A DNA stretch of 64,000 nt from Roseococcus microcysteis (GTDB lineage Bacteria; Pseudomonadota; Alphaproteobacteria; Acetobacterales; Acetobacteraceae): contig NZ_CP061718.1 in NCBI RefSeq assembly GCF_014764365.1, forward strand, positions 1,674,001 to 1,738,000, written 5' to 3'. The notes below the pieces were generated by a model. The model had not been told where the DNA came from and did no database searches. It saw only the letters and a program-made list of their open reading frames with translations. The translations under genes and the position numbers were made by a program. Shown here piece after piece: positions 1 to 8,710 of the stretch (the first letter of the stretch is position 1; each line of letters opens with the position of its first letter).

Positions 1-102
1 TCGGGCATCGGGCCTCCGGCCGGGCGGCGGCGCTTTCACTACAGCGTCATCGCCGCGCCGCGCCACGGTCATCAGCCGGCGTTACCCGAGCGGCCTTGCG
101 GC

Positions 103-120
103 CGGGGGCATCAGCCCCCG
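103..120 (-). terminator. Hairpin overlapping the stop codon of the stress flavoprotein gene
   Basis: A perfect 7-bp stem (CGGGGGC/GCCCCCG) with an ATCA loop. The stop codon of the minus-strand gene ending at 111 lies in the loop and stem. No T-run follows, so it is terminator-like rather than a classical intrinsic terminator. Confidence 0.4.
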
Positions 121-614
121 AACTTCGCCTTGCCGTGCTGGGCCTCGCCTTCCTCGCCCTCATGCATCGCCTGGATGTAGCTGAAGGCCAGGAAGCCGCC
201 GGTGGGCTTGCTGTCCCAGTATTCGGCCGAGCGCATGGTGACGGAGATCAGCGCCAGATCCTCGCTCCGCGCGCCTTCCGGGAACCAGGGGCGGGCATCC
301 TCGGTCCAGAGCTCGCGCTGCTTCGCCACGTCCTGCACCACACGGGCGGTGCCGGCCACCGAGACATATTCCTTCCGCTCGGGGCAGGAGGCGGCGACCA
401 GCACGTCATGGTCGCGCCCGATCTCCATGGATTTCGGGCTATCCACATCGGTGAAGAACCAGATGGTGCTGCCCTCCAGGCCCACGATCTGCATGGGGCG
501 CGCATGCAGCCCGCCCTCGGGCGAATGGGTGGCCAGCATGACGATGCGGATATCGTCCAGCAGGGCGCGGGCCTTCTCGCGCGACATGGCATCAGGGGTG
601 GTGGGCTCGGTCAT
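111..614 (-). CDS. Pyridoxamine 5'-phosphate oxidase-like flavoprotein (general stress protein 26 type)
   Basis: A 167-residue cytoplasmic protein with a split-barrel flavin-binding fold. The N-terminal half has the pattern of this group: a short helix (REKARALLDDIR), then the strands VMLATHS and LHARPMQIVG, then IWFFTDVDSPK and the YVSVAGTARV strand. Length and motifs match the GSP26/PPOX-like family, whose members bind FMN or F420. The substrate is unknown, and it is not the true PdxH. It is divergent from the downstream aldehyde dehydrogenase, with about 100 bp between starts. The ATG at 614 begins MTEPTTPDAMSR; an internal Met at residue 10 is an alternative start. Confidence 0.85.
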   Translation of the reverse strand: MTEPTTPDAMSREKARALLDDIRIVMLATHSPEGGLHARPMQIVGLEGSTIWFFTDVDSPKSMEIGRDHDVLVAASCPERKEYVSVAGTARVVQDVAKQRELWTEDARPWFPEGARSEDLALISVTMRSAEYWDSKPTGGFLAFSYIQAMHEGEEGEAQHGKAKFGG

Positions 615-714
615 CGGGGGTCTCCTCTATGGACCAAGCAACGGCGGCGGCCCGCCAGGGTTGCCCGGCGCCCCCCATCCGTCGCATGGTCCGACCCCTA
701 CGGAGGACACCGCC

Positions 715-2226
715 ATGCTCGACACGCCGCACCCCACCCCGGCCGACCCCACCACGGATTGCCGCGCTCTGGCCAAGGCGCTGTCCGGCCTGCACTTCAT
801 CGGCGGGCGCTATGTGCCGGCCCGCTCCGGCAAGAGCTTCGCGGTGGTGAACCCCGCGACGGGCGAGGAAGTGGCCCGCGCCGCCGAGGGCGATGCCGCC
901 GATGTGGACGCCGCGGTCCAGGACGCCGCCCGCGCCCAGAAGGAATGGGCCAAGGTCCCGGCCCGCAAGCGGGGCGCCCTGGTGCACCAATGCGCGGCCC
1001 TGCTGAAGGCGCATCAGGAGGAGCTGTCGCGCCTCATCGCGCTGGAAACCGGCAAGGCGCTGCGCACCGAAAGCCGCGTGGAAGCGGGCGTGGTGGCCGA
1101 TGTGTTCGAGTTCTTCGGCGGCCTGGGTTCCGAGCTGAAGGGCGAGAGCGTCCCCTTCGCCCCCAACGTGCTGTCCGTGACGGTGCGTGAGCCGCTGGGC
1201 GTGGTCGGCGCCATCATCCCCTGGAACGTGCCGCTGCTGCTGATGGCGCTGAAGATCGCGCCCGCGCTGGTGGCCGGCAACACGGTGGTGGTGAAGTCGG
1301 CCGAGGAAGCGCCGCTGACCGTGCTGCGCATCTGCGAGCTGATGAACCGCATCCTGCCGCCCGGCTGCTTCAACATGCTGAGCGGCTTCGGGCCGGAATG
1401 CGGCGCGCCGCTGGTCACGCATCCCAAGGTGCGGAAGGTCACCTTCACCGGCAGCGTCGAGACCGGCAAGATCGTGGCCAAGGCCGCGGCCGACAAGCTC
1501 GTGCCCGTCACGCTGGAGCTGGGCGGCAAGTCGCCCATGATCGTCTTCGCGGATTGCGATTTCGAGAAGACCGTCTCCGGCGCCATCACCTCCATGCGCT
1601 TCACCCGCCAGGGCCAGAGTTGCACGGCGGCAAGCCGCATCTATGTGGAGCGCCCCATCTTCGACCGCTTCGTGGCCGAGATGAAGAAGGCCGTGGACGC
1701 CATGGTGATGGGCGACCCGCTGGACGAGAAGACCGACATCGGCACCATCATCAGCGAGGGCCAGTTCGAGAAGGTCCAGGGCTTCATCGAGGAAGGCAAG
1801 CGCACGCCCGGCGCCACCGCGCATGAGTGCAGCGCCATGCCGACCGACCCCGCGCTGAAGAAGGGCCTTTTCCTGCGCCCCGTGATCTTCACGGGCCTGG
1901 ATGGCAATTCCCGCCTGGTGCGCGAGGAAATCTTCGGCCCCGTCACCGTCATCCAGCCCTTCGACGACGCCGAGGCCGTGCTGGCCGAAGCCAATGACAG
2001 CGAATACGGGCTGGCGGCGAGCCTCTGGACCAACAACCTCAAGGTCGGCCTCGACCTCGCGCACCGGCTGGAGGCGGGCCTCGTGCAGATCAACCAGAAC
2101 CTGGTGGTGCAGGCGAACCTTTCCTATGGCGGCGTGAAGTCGTCCGGCCTCGGCAAGGAAGCGAGCCTGGAGGCCATGCTGGAGCACTTCACCCACAAGA
2201 AGACCATCATGGTGAATATGGCCTGA
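715..2226 (+). CDS. NAD(P)-dependent aldehyde dehydrogenase
   Basis: A 503-residue aldehyde dehydrogenase that oxidises an aldehyde to its acid with NAD(P)+. Visible motifs are PWN (about 170-172), LELGGKSP containing the general base Glu268, and GQSC with the catalytic Cys303. The C-terminal IFGPV and SYGGVKSSG motifs are also present. The ATG at 715 is preceded by GGAGGA about 8 bp upstream, which favours it over in-frame starts further upstream. The substrate cannot be read from sequence. It is a single gene, convergent with rarA and divergent from the PPOX-like gene. Confidence 0.93.
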   Translation: MLDTPHPTPADPTTDCRALAKALSGLHFIGGRYVPARSGKSFAVVNPATGEEVARAAEGDAADVDAAVQDAARAQKEWAKVPARKRGALVHQCAALLKAHQEELSRLIALETGKALRTESRVEAGVVADVFEFFGGLGSELKGESVPFAPNVLSVTVREPLGVVGAIIPWNVPLLLMALKIAPALVAGNTVVVKSAEEAPLTVLRICELMNRILPPGCFNMLSGFGPECGAPLVTHPKVRKVTFTGSVETGKIVAKAAADKLVPVTLELGGKSPMIVFADCDFEKTVSGAITSMRFTRQGQSCTAASRIYVERPIFDRFVAEMKKAVDAMVMGDPLDEKTDIGTIISEGQFEKVQGFIEEGKRTPGATAHECSAMPTDPALKKGLFLRPVIFTGLDGNSRLVREEIFGPVTVIQPFDDAEAVLAEANDSEYGLAASLWTNNLKVGLDLAHRLEAGLVQINQNLVVQANLSYGGVKSSGLGKEASLEAMLEHFTHKKTIMVNMA

Positions 2227-2234
2227 TGGGCTGT

Positions 2235-2261
2235 GCGGCGCGGCCTCAACCGCCGCGCCGC
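2235..2261. terminator. Hairpin between convergent aldehyde dehydrogenase and rarA
   Basis: A 9-bp perfect stem GCGGCGCGG/CCGCGCCGC with a 9-nt loop that contains the start of the rarA stop codon region. It could serve both convergent genes. There is no U-tract. Confidence 0.4.
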
Positions 2262-3532
2262 GCCTTCAAGCCGGACCAGTAGTCCAGGCGCTTTCGGATC
2301 TCGCGTTCAAAGCCGCGCTCATTCGGCGTGAAGAAGATTTCGGCGCGCAGCGCTTCCGGCAAAAAATCCTGCCCCGCATAGGCTTCCGGCGCGTCGTGGT
2401 CGTACTGGTAGCCGGCGTGGTAGCCCAGCTCCTTCATCATCTTCGTGGGCGCGTTCAGCACCGACAGCGGCGGCGGCAGATGGGCGGTTCGCTCGGCGGC
2501 CGCCAAGGCGCGGGTGAAGCCCATATAGGCCGCGTTCGACTTGGGGGCCGTCGCCACATAGGTGATGGCCTGGGCCATGAAGAGCTTGGCCTCGGGCCAG
2601 CCCACGCGCTCATAGGCGTCCCAGGCCGAAATCACCTGCACCATGGCCTGGGGGTCGGCGGTGCCCACATCCTCGCTGGCGGCGCAGAGCAGGCGGCGGA
2701 ACACCACCTCCGGCGCCTCGCCCCCGACCATCATCCGGGCCGCGTAGTACAGCGCCGCCTGCACGTCCGAGCCGCGAAGCGACTTATGGAAGGCGCTCAG
2801 CAGGTCGTAATGCCCGTCGCCCGCCTTGTCGTGCGTCGCCATGCGGCGCTGGAGCACGCGGCCGAGGCCCGCGGGGTCCAGCACCTCATCGCCCGGCAGG
2901 GTGGCCACCTGTTCCACCAGGTTCAGCAAGTAGCGCCCATCCCCGCCCGCGAGGGAAAGCAGCGCCGCGCGGGCCTCCTCCGTCAGGCGGAGCGGCGCGC
3001 CCAGCGCCGCCTCGGCGCGCGCCACCAGGGCGCCGAGCGCCGCCTCATCCAGGGCGCGCAACACCAGCACGCGGCAGCGGGAGAGCAGCGCGCCGTTGAG
3101 TTCGAAGGAGGGGTTTTCCGTCGTCGCGCCCACCAGCGTGACCGTCCCGTCCTCGACCACTGGCAGGAAGGCGTCCTGTTGGGCGCGGTTGAAGCGGTGG
3201 ATCTCGTCGCAGAACAGCAGCGTGCCCTGCCCGCCCTCGCGCCGGCGTCGCGCCGCCTCGAAGATCTTGCGCAACTCCACCACGCCGGACTGGATGGCGC
3301 TGATGGCCTCGAAATGCAGGTCCGACACCTCGGCCAGCAGACGGGCGATGGTGGTCTTCCCCGTGCCCGGCGGCCCCCAGAGGATCAGCGAGGACAGCGC
3401 GCCAGCCGCCACCATCCGCCCGAGCGGCCCCTCGGGCCCGAGCAGGTGGTCCTGCCCCACCACCTCATCCAGGCGGGCGGGCCGCATCCGGTCCGCGAGG
3501 GGCCGGGGCGCCTGGCCGGCGAAGAGGCTCAT
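2246..3532 (-). CDS. rarA: Replication-associated recombination protein A (RarA/MgsA AAA+ ATPase)
   Basis: A 428-residue AAA+ ATPase that acts at stalled replication forks. The N-terminus has RMRPARLDEVVGQDHLLG. Walker A is GPPGTGKTT (Lys59) and Walker B is LLFCDEIHRF (Asp109-Glu110). The VGATTENPSF sensor region and the C-terminal MgsA-type domain (ALYYAARMMVGGEAPEV, SNAAYMGF) follow. Length is close to the E. coli protein. The start at 3532 was chosen because MSLFAGQ begins the conserved region and AGAGGT lies just upstream on the minus strand. It is divergent from the Bug gene at 3605. Confidence 0.96.
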   Translation of the reverse strand: MSLFAGQAPRPLADRMRPARLDEVVGQDHLLGPEGPLGRMVAAGALSSLILWGPPGTGKTTIARLLAEVSDLHFEAISAIQSGVVELRKIFEAARRRREGGQGTLLFCDEIHRFNRAQQDAFLPVVEDGTVTLVGATTENPSFELNGALLSRCRVLVLRALDEAALGALVARAEAALGAPLRLTEEARAALLSLAGGDGRYLLNLVEQVATLPGDEVLDPAGLGRVLQRRMATHDKAGDGHYDLLSAFHKSLRGSDVQAALYYAARMMVGGEAPEVVFRRLLCAASEDVGTADPQAMVQVISAWDAYERVGWPEAKLFMAQAITYVATAPKSNAAYMGFTRALAAAERTAHLPPPLSVLNAPTKMMKELGYHAGYQYDHDAPEAYAGQDFLPEALRAEIFFTPNERGFEREIRKRLDYWSGLKARRGG

Positions 3533-3604
3533 GATGACCTCTGATTGGGCTTGCGAAGCACGGGCATAGGGGCATCCTACGCCGATCAGCAACGGAGGAA
3601 ACCA

Positions 3605-4561
3605 ATGCCCACGAAACGTGGCCTTCTCATCGCCGGCGCGGGCCTGCTCGCCGCGCCCGCCATCGCGCAGCAGCGCGTGACGCGGCTTCTCGTCACCTTC
3701 CCGCCGGGTGGGTCCACCGACATCCTGGGCCGCATCATCGCGCCCGCGATCGAGCGGCAGCTGGGCCATACGGTGGTGGTGGACAATCGCGGCGGCGCCA
3801 ATGGCGCGGTGGCCATGGCGGCCCTGGCGCAGGCGCCGGCGGATGGCAGCACCTTCGCCCTCGATGCCGGCGGGGCCACGACCAACCCACACCTCATGCG
3901 CGGCCTCGGCTTCGACTACGCGACGGCCTTCGCGCCCGTGACCCAGGCCACCATCCTGCCCGCCCTGCTGATCGTGCGCGGGGACAGCCCCATCCGGGAC
4001 TTCCAGGGCTTCGTGGCCCATGCGCGCGCCAATCCGGGGCAGGTCAGCTATGGCAGTTCGGGCGTGGGCACGGGGTCGCACCTGGCAGGGGCGCTGCTGA
4101 TGCGGCGGGCGCAGTTGCAGGCGACGCATGTGCCCTATCGGGGCGGCGCGGACCAGCTGACCTCGATCCGGCGCGGCGACACCATCACCACCTTCAGCAC
4201 CATCCCGACCATCGCGGGGCTGATCCGCGACGGGGCCATCCGGCCGCTGGTGGCCTCCACACCGCAGCGGGCGCGCGCCTACCCGGATGTGCCGACCGTG
4301 GCGGAAAGCGGCTTCCCGGGCTTTTCCATCTATGACTTCCACGCGATCTACGCGCCGGCCAACACGCCGAGCGAGGCGATCGCGCGCATGGCCTCCGCGG
4401 TGCGGGCGGCGATGAACGACCCGGAATTGCAGCAGCGCTTCCTCAGCCTCGGCCTGGAACCCGCCGCGCATGGGCCGGAGGCCTTCGCCAACTTCCTGCG
4501 CCAGCGGCGGGACGAGATGGGCGCGCTGATCCAGGCCGAGGGCATCCGCCTGGAGGGCTGA
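3605..4561 (+). CDS. Bug/TctC-family periplasmic substrate-binding protein
   Basis: A 318-residue tripartite tricarboxylate transporter receptor (Bug family), which in this family binds small organic acids in the periplasm. A signal peptide (MPTKRG, then a hydrophobic stretch ending APAIAQ) precedes the mature FPPGGSTDILGR motif. GLGFDYATAFAPVT and HVPYRGGADQ follow. Start ATG 3605 has GGAGGAA upstream. No TctA/TctB membrane subunits are nearby. It closely resembles the Bug protein at 5502 (shared STDILGR, GLGFDYA and VPYRGGADQ), and a beta-lactamase lies between them, suggesting local duplication. The ligand is unknown. Confidence 0.92.
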   Translation: MPTKRGLLIAGAGLLAAPAIAQQRVTRLLVTFPPGGSTDILGRIIAPAIERQLGHTVVVDNRGGANGAVAMAALAQAPADGSTFALDAGGATTNPHLMRGLGFDYATAFAPVTQATILPALLIVRGDSPIRDFQGFVAHARANPGQVSYGSSGVGTGSHLAGALLMRRAQLQATHVPYRGGADQLTSIRRGDTITTFSTIPTIAGLIRDGAIRPLVASTPQRARAYPDVPTVAESGFPGFSIYDFHAIYAPANTPSEAIARMASAVRAAMNDPELQQRFLSLGLEPAAHGPEAFANFLRQRRDEMGALIQAEGIRLEG

Positions 4562-4620
4562 CGGGCAGGCGGCAAGAATAGCCGATTACGCCCCTGCGCC
4601 GGATGGTCTATGGCCGGCGC

Positions 4621-5505
4621 ATGATCACACGACGCACCGCGGGGCTGGGGCTGGCCACGGCCGTGGCCGCCCCCTTGGCCGCCCCCTTGGTCGCCCTGGC
4701 CCAGGGCTGGGCCGCCCTGCCCGAGACCTTCGCCGCCATCGAGCGGCGGCACGGCGGAAGGCTCGGCGCCGCGGTGCTGGACCTCGCCACGGGGCAGACC
4801 GTGGCGCATCGGGGCGAGGAACGCTTTCCCCTCACCAGCACCTTCAAGCTGCCCCTGGCCGGGGCCGTGCTGGCGCGGGTGGAGGCGGGGCAGGAGCGGC
4901 TGGACCGGCGCATCGCCTTCGGGCGGGAGGCGCTGGTCACCTGGTCGCCCGTGACGGAAGTCGCGGCGGGCGGACCGGGGCTGACGGTGGAGGCCCTGGC
5001 CGAGGCCTGCATGACCATCAGCGACAACACCGCCGCCAACCTGCTGCTCGACGCGCTGGGCGGCCCCTCGGCGCTGACAGCCTTCCTGCGCGGCATCGGC
5101 GACACGCAATCCCGCCTGGACCGCGTCGAGACCGCGCTCAACGAGGCCCGCCCCGGCGACCCGCGCGACACCACCACGCCGCTGGCCATGCTGGGCACGC
5201 TGCGGGCGCTGACGCTGGGGGATGCGCTCTCGCAGGACAGCCGGGCGCGATTGCTGGCCTGGATGCGCGCGAACCGCACGGGCGGCCCCCTGCTGCGCGC
5301 CAGCCTGCCCGCGGGATGGGAGGCCGGGGACCGCACCGGGGCCGGGGGTTTCAACAGCCGCGCCGTCATCGGCCTGCTCTGGCCGCCTGGCGGGCGGCCG
5401 CCCCTCCTGGTCACGGCCTACCTGACCGAGGGCCCGGCCGCGATGGCGGCGCGGGACGCGGCGCTGGCGGAACTGGGCGCGGCCGTGGTGGCCGCCACCG
5501 CATGA
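4621..5505 (+). CDS. Class A beta-lactamase with an RTG (carbenicillinase-type) triad
   Basis: A 294-residue periplasmic serine beta-lactamase. The signal peptide begins MITRRTAGLG, which is twin-arginine-like. Catalytic motifs are STFK (Ser73-Lys76), SDN (134-136), an omega loop RVETALN with Glu170 and Asn174, and GDRTGAG (238-240) where most class A enzymes have K-T-G. Arg at this position (Ambler 234) is typical of CARB/PSE and RTG carbenicillinases. The ATG at 4603 in the same frame is an alternative start; 4621 gives the cleaner signal peptide. Its stop overlaps the next Bug start as ATGA, so the two are probably translated together. No ampR-like regulator is adjacent. Confidence 0.9.
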   Translation: MITRRTAGLGLATAVAAPLAAPLVALAQGWAALPETFAAIERRHGGRLGAAVLDLATGQTVAHRGEERFPLTSTFKLPLAGAVLARVEAGQERLDRRIAFGREALVTWSPVTEVAAGGPGLTVEALAEACMTISDNTAANLLLDALGGPSALTAFLRGIGDTQSRLDRVETALNEARPGDPRDTTTPLAMLGTLRALTLGDALSQDSRARLLAWMRANRTGGPLLRASLPAGWEAGDRTGAGGFNSRAVIGLLWPPGGRPPLLVTAYLTEGPAAMAARDAALAELGAAVVAATA

Positions 5506-6446
5506 GGCGCCGCGCGCTGCTGGCCCTGCCGCTGCTGCCCGCCACGGCGCGCGCGCAGCCTGCCAGTATCCGCCTCGTCATCGCCTTTCCGCCCGGCGGC
5601 TCCACCGACATCCTGGGCCGGCTGCTGGCGCCGCGCCTGGCGGCACGGCTGGGCGCGCTGGTGACGCCCGAGAACCGCAGCGGCGCGGGCGGGGCCGTGG
5701 CTTCGGGCCATGTGGCGCATTCGGCGCCCGATGGGGGCACGCTGCTGCTCGATTCCGGGGGGCAGGCGGTAAACCCGGCCCTGATGCGCGGCCTCGGCTT
5801 CGACTATGCGCGCGACCTGGCGCCCGTCACCCTGCTGGCCACCCTGCCCCTGCTGCTGGTGGCGCGGCCGGGCTTCGGCGTGGGGGATGTGCCGGCCCTG
5901 GTCGAACGCCTGCGGGCCGATCCGCGCCACGCGCGCTATGGCAGCGTGGGCGTGGGCTCGCGCACCCATATCGCGGCCGCCGCCCTGCTGCGCCGCGCCG
6001 GCATCGCGGGCGAGCACGTGCCCTATCGCGGCGGGGCCGACCAGGTGCAGGGCATGCTGCGCGGCGATGTGCCCTTCGGCTTCACCTCGCTCGCCCTGGC
6101 CGCGCCGCTGCTGGCCGACGGACGGCTGCGGGCGCTGGGCGTCTCCACCGCCACCCGCGCGGCGGCGCTGCCGGACGTCAAAACGATCGCCGAACAGGGC
6201 CTCCCCGGCTTCGCCCATGGCGACTGGGTGGCGCTGCTGGTGCCGGCGGGCACGCCGGAGGGGGTGGTCGCGCGCCTGGCGGAAGCCGCCATCGAAGCGA
6301 TGGGCGAGGCCGAGATCGCGCCCCGCCTCGCCGCCCTCGGCCTCCAGCCGGAGGCGCGGGGCCCGGCCCATCTCGCGGCATTCCTGGCGGAGGAGCGCGC
6401 CCTGATGGCGCGCATCATCGCCGAGGAGGAAATCCGCCTCGACTGA
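5502..6446 (+). CDS. Bug/TctC-family periplasmic substrate-binding protein
   Basis: A 314-residue Bug-family receptor with a signal peptide (MRRRALLALPLLPATARAQ) and the family motifs FPPGGSTDILGR, GLGFDYARDLAPVT and HVPYRGGADQ. The start is fixed by a 4-nt ATGA overlap with the beta-lactamase stop. It is a close paralogue of the protein encoded at 3605. It lacks transporter membrane genes, so either it shares a distant TctAB pair or it has a sensory role, as described for some Bug proteins. Confidence 0.92.
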   Translation: MRRRALLALPLLPATARAQPASIRLVIAFPPGGSTDILGRLLAPRLAARLGALVTPENRSGAGGAVASGHVAHSAPDGGTLLLDSGGQAVNPALMRGLGFDYARDLAPVTLLATLPLLLVARPGFGVGDVPALVERLRADPRHARYGSVGVGSRTHIAAAALLRRAGIAGEHVPYRGGADQVQGMLRGDVPFGFTSLALAAPLLADGRLRALGVSTATRAAALPDVKTIAEQGLPGFAHGDWVALLVPAGTPEGVVARLAEAAIEAMGEAEIAPRLAALGLQPEARGPAHLAAFLAEERALMARIIAEEEIRLD

Positions 6447-6449
6447 GGC

Positions 6450-7241
6450 TCAGCGGATGGTGCCGGTGGTCGGGCTGGAGGGGTCCGCCCGGTAGTCGCG
6501 CGGCATCCGCCCCGCGAGATAGGCATGGCGCCCCGCGATCACCGCATGCTTCATGGCCGCCGCCATCCGCACCGGGTCCTGGGCATGGGCAATGGCGCTG
6601 TTCAGCAGCACCGCGTCGCAGCCCAGTTCCATGGCGAAGGCGGCCTCGCTGGCCGTGCCGATGCCCGCATCCACCAGCACCGGCACCTTCGCCTGGGCCT
6701 TGATGGCGCGGATCATGTAGGGGTTCACCACCCCCATGCCGGAGCCGATCGGGGCACCCAGCGGCATGATGGCCACGCAGCCCATCTCCTCCAGGCGCTT
6801 GGCCGCCACGGGGTCATCGGCGCAATAGACCATCACCTCGAAATTGTCGGCCAGCAGGGCGGCGGCGGCCTCGAAGGTCGCGGCCATGTCAGGGTAGAGG
6901 AAGGGCGGCGGGCCCAGAACCTCCAGCTTGACCAGGTTCCAGCCGCCGGCCTCGCGCGCCAGGCGCAGGGTGCGCACCGCGTCCTGCGCCGTGTGGCAGC
7001 CGGCCGTGTTGGGCAGGTAGGTGTACTGGGTGGGCGGGACGAAATCCTGCAGCATGGGGGCCTTGGGGTCGCTGAGGTTCACCCGGCGCACGGCCACCGT
7101 CACCATCTCGGCGCCGCTGGCGGCGATGCTGGCCGCCGTCTCCTCCAGCGATTTGTAGCGACCCGTGCCGACCACGAGGCGCGAGCGGAAGCGCCGCCCG
7201 GCCACGGTCCAGCCGTCATCCTCCAAGGTGGTCGCGTTCAT
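6450..7241 (-). CDS. thiG: Thiazole synthase ThiG
   Basis: A 263-residue cytoplasmic TIM-barrel enzyme. It forms the thiazole phosphate of thiamine from deoxyxylulose phosphate, a glycine-derived imine and ThiS thiocarboxylate. [11 protein letters not shown] near residue 21, [17 protein letters not shown] (Lys105, the family Schiff-base lysine) and [14 protein letters not shown] are all visible. The start at 7241 lies one base beyond the thiS stop, so thiS and thiG are one operon. No thiO, thiE or thiF is in the window. Confidence 0.96.
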   Translation of the reverse strand: MNATTLEDDGWTVAGRRFRSRLVVGTGRYKSLEETAASIAASGAEMVTVAVRRVNLSDPKAPMLQDFVPPTQYTYLPNTAGCHTAQDAVRTLRLAREAGGWNLVKLEVLGPPPFLYPDMAATFEAAAALLADNFEVMVYCADDPVAAKRLEEMGCVAIMPLGAPIGSGMGVVNPYMIRAIKAQAKVPVLVDAGIGTASEAAFAMELGCDAVLLNSAIAHAQDPVRMAAAMKHAVIAGRHAYLAGRMPRDYRADPSSPTTGTIR

Positions 7242-7242
7242 G

Positions 7243-7485
7243 TCAGCCGCCCCCGATGAAATGGACGATCTCGATCTGGTCGCCATCGCAAAGCGACGTC
7301 TCGTCGTAGAGGGAGCGCGGGACGATCTCGAGGTTGCGTTCCACCGCGATCTTGCGGCGGGGCAGGCCCAGATGGTCCAGCAGCCCGGCCACGCTCACGC
7401 CCGCGGGCAGCGAGAGGGCCTCGCCATTCACCGTGAGGCGGAGGGTGGGGGCCGTGCGCGTCCCGGCCAGGGAGGTGTCCGTCAT
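7243..7485 (-). CDS. thiS: Sulfur carrier protein ThiS
   Basis: An 80-residue ubiquitin-like sulfur carrier. It has the beta-grasp pattern [15 protein letters not shown], the [12 protein letters not shown] segment and a C-terminal [14 protein letters not shown]. The terminal Gly-Gly is the residue pair thiocarboxylated for transfer to ThiG. An N-terminal extension of about 13 residues ([13 protein letters not shown]) exceeds the usual 65-70 residues, so the true start may lie slightly downstream. It is co-transcribed with thiG, one base apart. I looked for a TPP riboswitch in the 139-bp gap upstream and saw no thi-box sequence. Confidence 0.92.
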   Translation of the reverse strand: MTDTSLAGTRTAPTLRLTVNGEALSLPAGVSVAGLLDHLGLPRRKIAVERNLEIVPRSLYDETSLCDGDQIEIVHFIGGG

Positions 7486-7624
7486 GGGAGGAACATGGCG
7501 AGGCCCCGCCATCAGGGCAAGGACGCCCCCGCGTCCCTGCCCTCCCCTCGGGCCGCTTGCCGCTCTGCGGGCGCGCGTGCTAGCCGCACCGCTCGCGCCT
7601 TTTGTCACCGGTCCGGATCAAGCC

Positions 7625-8077
7625 ATGCAGCTCGTCGCCGTCCTGAACGGCCCCAACCTCAACATGCTCGGCACGCGGGAGCCGGAGAAATACGGCACCG
7701 CCACGCTGGACGATGTGGAGGCCCTCTGCGCCGAGGCGGCGGAGGAGCTGGGGCTGGCGATCGATTTCCGCCAGACCAATTCCGAGGGCGAGCTCGTCAC
7801 CTGGATCCAGGAATGCCGGGGCCATGCGCAGGGCATCGTCATCAACCCGGCGGGCTACACCACCACCTCGGTGGCCGTGCTCGACGCGCTGCTCGCGGTC
7901 GGGCTGCCGGTGATCGAGGTGCACATCACGAACATCCACCGACGCGAGGAATTCCGTCAGCACAGCCTGGTCTCCAAGGCGGCGACGGGGGTCATCGCCG
8001 GGCTCGGGGTGGCCGGCTACGCGCTGGCGCTCCAGGCCATGGCGGGGCTGATCGCGGATGGTGAGGACGAGGAATAA
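7625..8077 (+). CDS. aroQ: Type II 3-dehydroquinate dehydratase
   Basis: A 150-residue dehydratase that converts 3-dehydroquinate to 3-dehydroshikimate in the shikimate pathway. The N-terminus has LNGPNLNMLGTREP with catalytic Tyr23 and Arg18. QTNSEGELV, INPAGYTTTSVA and EVHITNIHRREEFR (His100) complete the active site. Length is normal for the dodecameric type II enzyme. The stop overlaps the accB start by one base, giving the aroQ-accB-accC arrangement common in proteobacteria. Confidence 0.97.
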   Translation: MQLVAVLNGPNLNMLGTREPEKYGTATLDDVEALCAEAAEELGLAIDFRQTNSEGELVTWIQECRGHAQGIVINPAGYTTTSVAVLDALLAVGLPVIEVHITNIHRREEFRQHSLVSKAATGVIAGLGVAGYALALQAMAGLIADGEDEE

Positions 8078-8556
8078 TGACCAGCGGAATCCAGTTCGAC
8101 CCGGAGGCGATCCGTCGCCTCGCGGACATCCTGCGTGAAACCGACCTGACCGAGATCGAGCTGTCCGAGAAGGATGCGCGCATCCGCGTGGCGCGGGTGG
8201 TGACGGTGGCGCCGGCGGCCCCCGCCTACTATCCGGCGCCCCAGGCGCCCGCCCCGGCCCCGGTGCCGGTGGCGCCCGTCGCCGCGGCGGCGGCGGCTGC
8301 TGATTCGCTCGACCCGAAGCATCCCGGGCTGGTGACCTCGCCGATGGTGGGCGTGGCCTACCTGGCGCCCGAGCCGGGCGCGGCGCCCTTCGTGAGCCTG
8401 GGCAGCAAGGTGGCGGTCGGCCAGACCCTGCTGCTGATCGAGGCCATGAAAACCTTCAACCAGATCAAGGCGACGCGGGCCGGCACCGTCACGCGCATCC
8501 TGGTCGAGGCCGGCACGCCCGTGGAATACGGGGAGCCGCTGGTGCTGGTGGAGTGA
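8077..8556 (+). CDS. accB: Biotin carboxyl carrier protein of acetyl-CoA carboxylase
   Basis: A 159-residue BCCP. An N-terminal helical region (residues 8-40) is joined by an Ala/Pro-rich linker (about 44-77) to a biotinyl domain carrying IEAMKTFN, where Lys125 is the biotinylation site. It carries carboxybiotin between AccC and the carboxyltransferase in fatty acid synthesis. It overlaps aroQ by one base and is followed after 154 bp by accC. Confidence 0.97.
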   Translation: MTSGIQFDPEAIRRLADILRETDLTEIELSEKDARIRVARVVTVAPAAPAYYPAPQAPAPAPVPVAPVAAAAAAADSLDPKHPGLVTSPMVGVAYLAPEPGAAPFVSLGSKVAVGQTLLLIEAMKTFNQIKATRAGTVTRILVEAGTPVEYGEPLVLVE

Positions 8557-8710
8557 TGCAGCCCGAACGGCACGTCATCACCGTGACCAGCACCTCGCCA
8601 CGAGAATCCGGCCGCACCGCGGCCGGCGCCGCCCACCTGACTCCGCCCACCAGCGCGCCTGCCGCGCGGCGTAGCCAAGCCGGCGGAGCCGGCGCCCGGC
8701 GCTTGAGGGC

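Noticed and set aside
1-102. Possible gene end at the left window edge
   Set aside because: Open frames exist on both strands but none shows a recognisable motif, and too little sequence is present.
592-2196. Long open frame on the minus strand opposite the aldehyde dehydrogenase gene, His/Gly/Arg-rich
   Set aside because: Composition is the usual antisense shadow of a GC-rich gene; it has no domain, and the plus-strand gene has all catalytic motifs.
7486-7624. Possible TPP riboswitch upstream of thiS
   Set aside because: No thi-box-like conserved sequence or matching helices in the gap on the minus strand.
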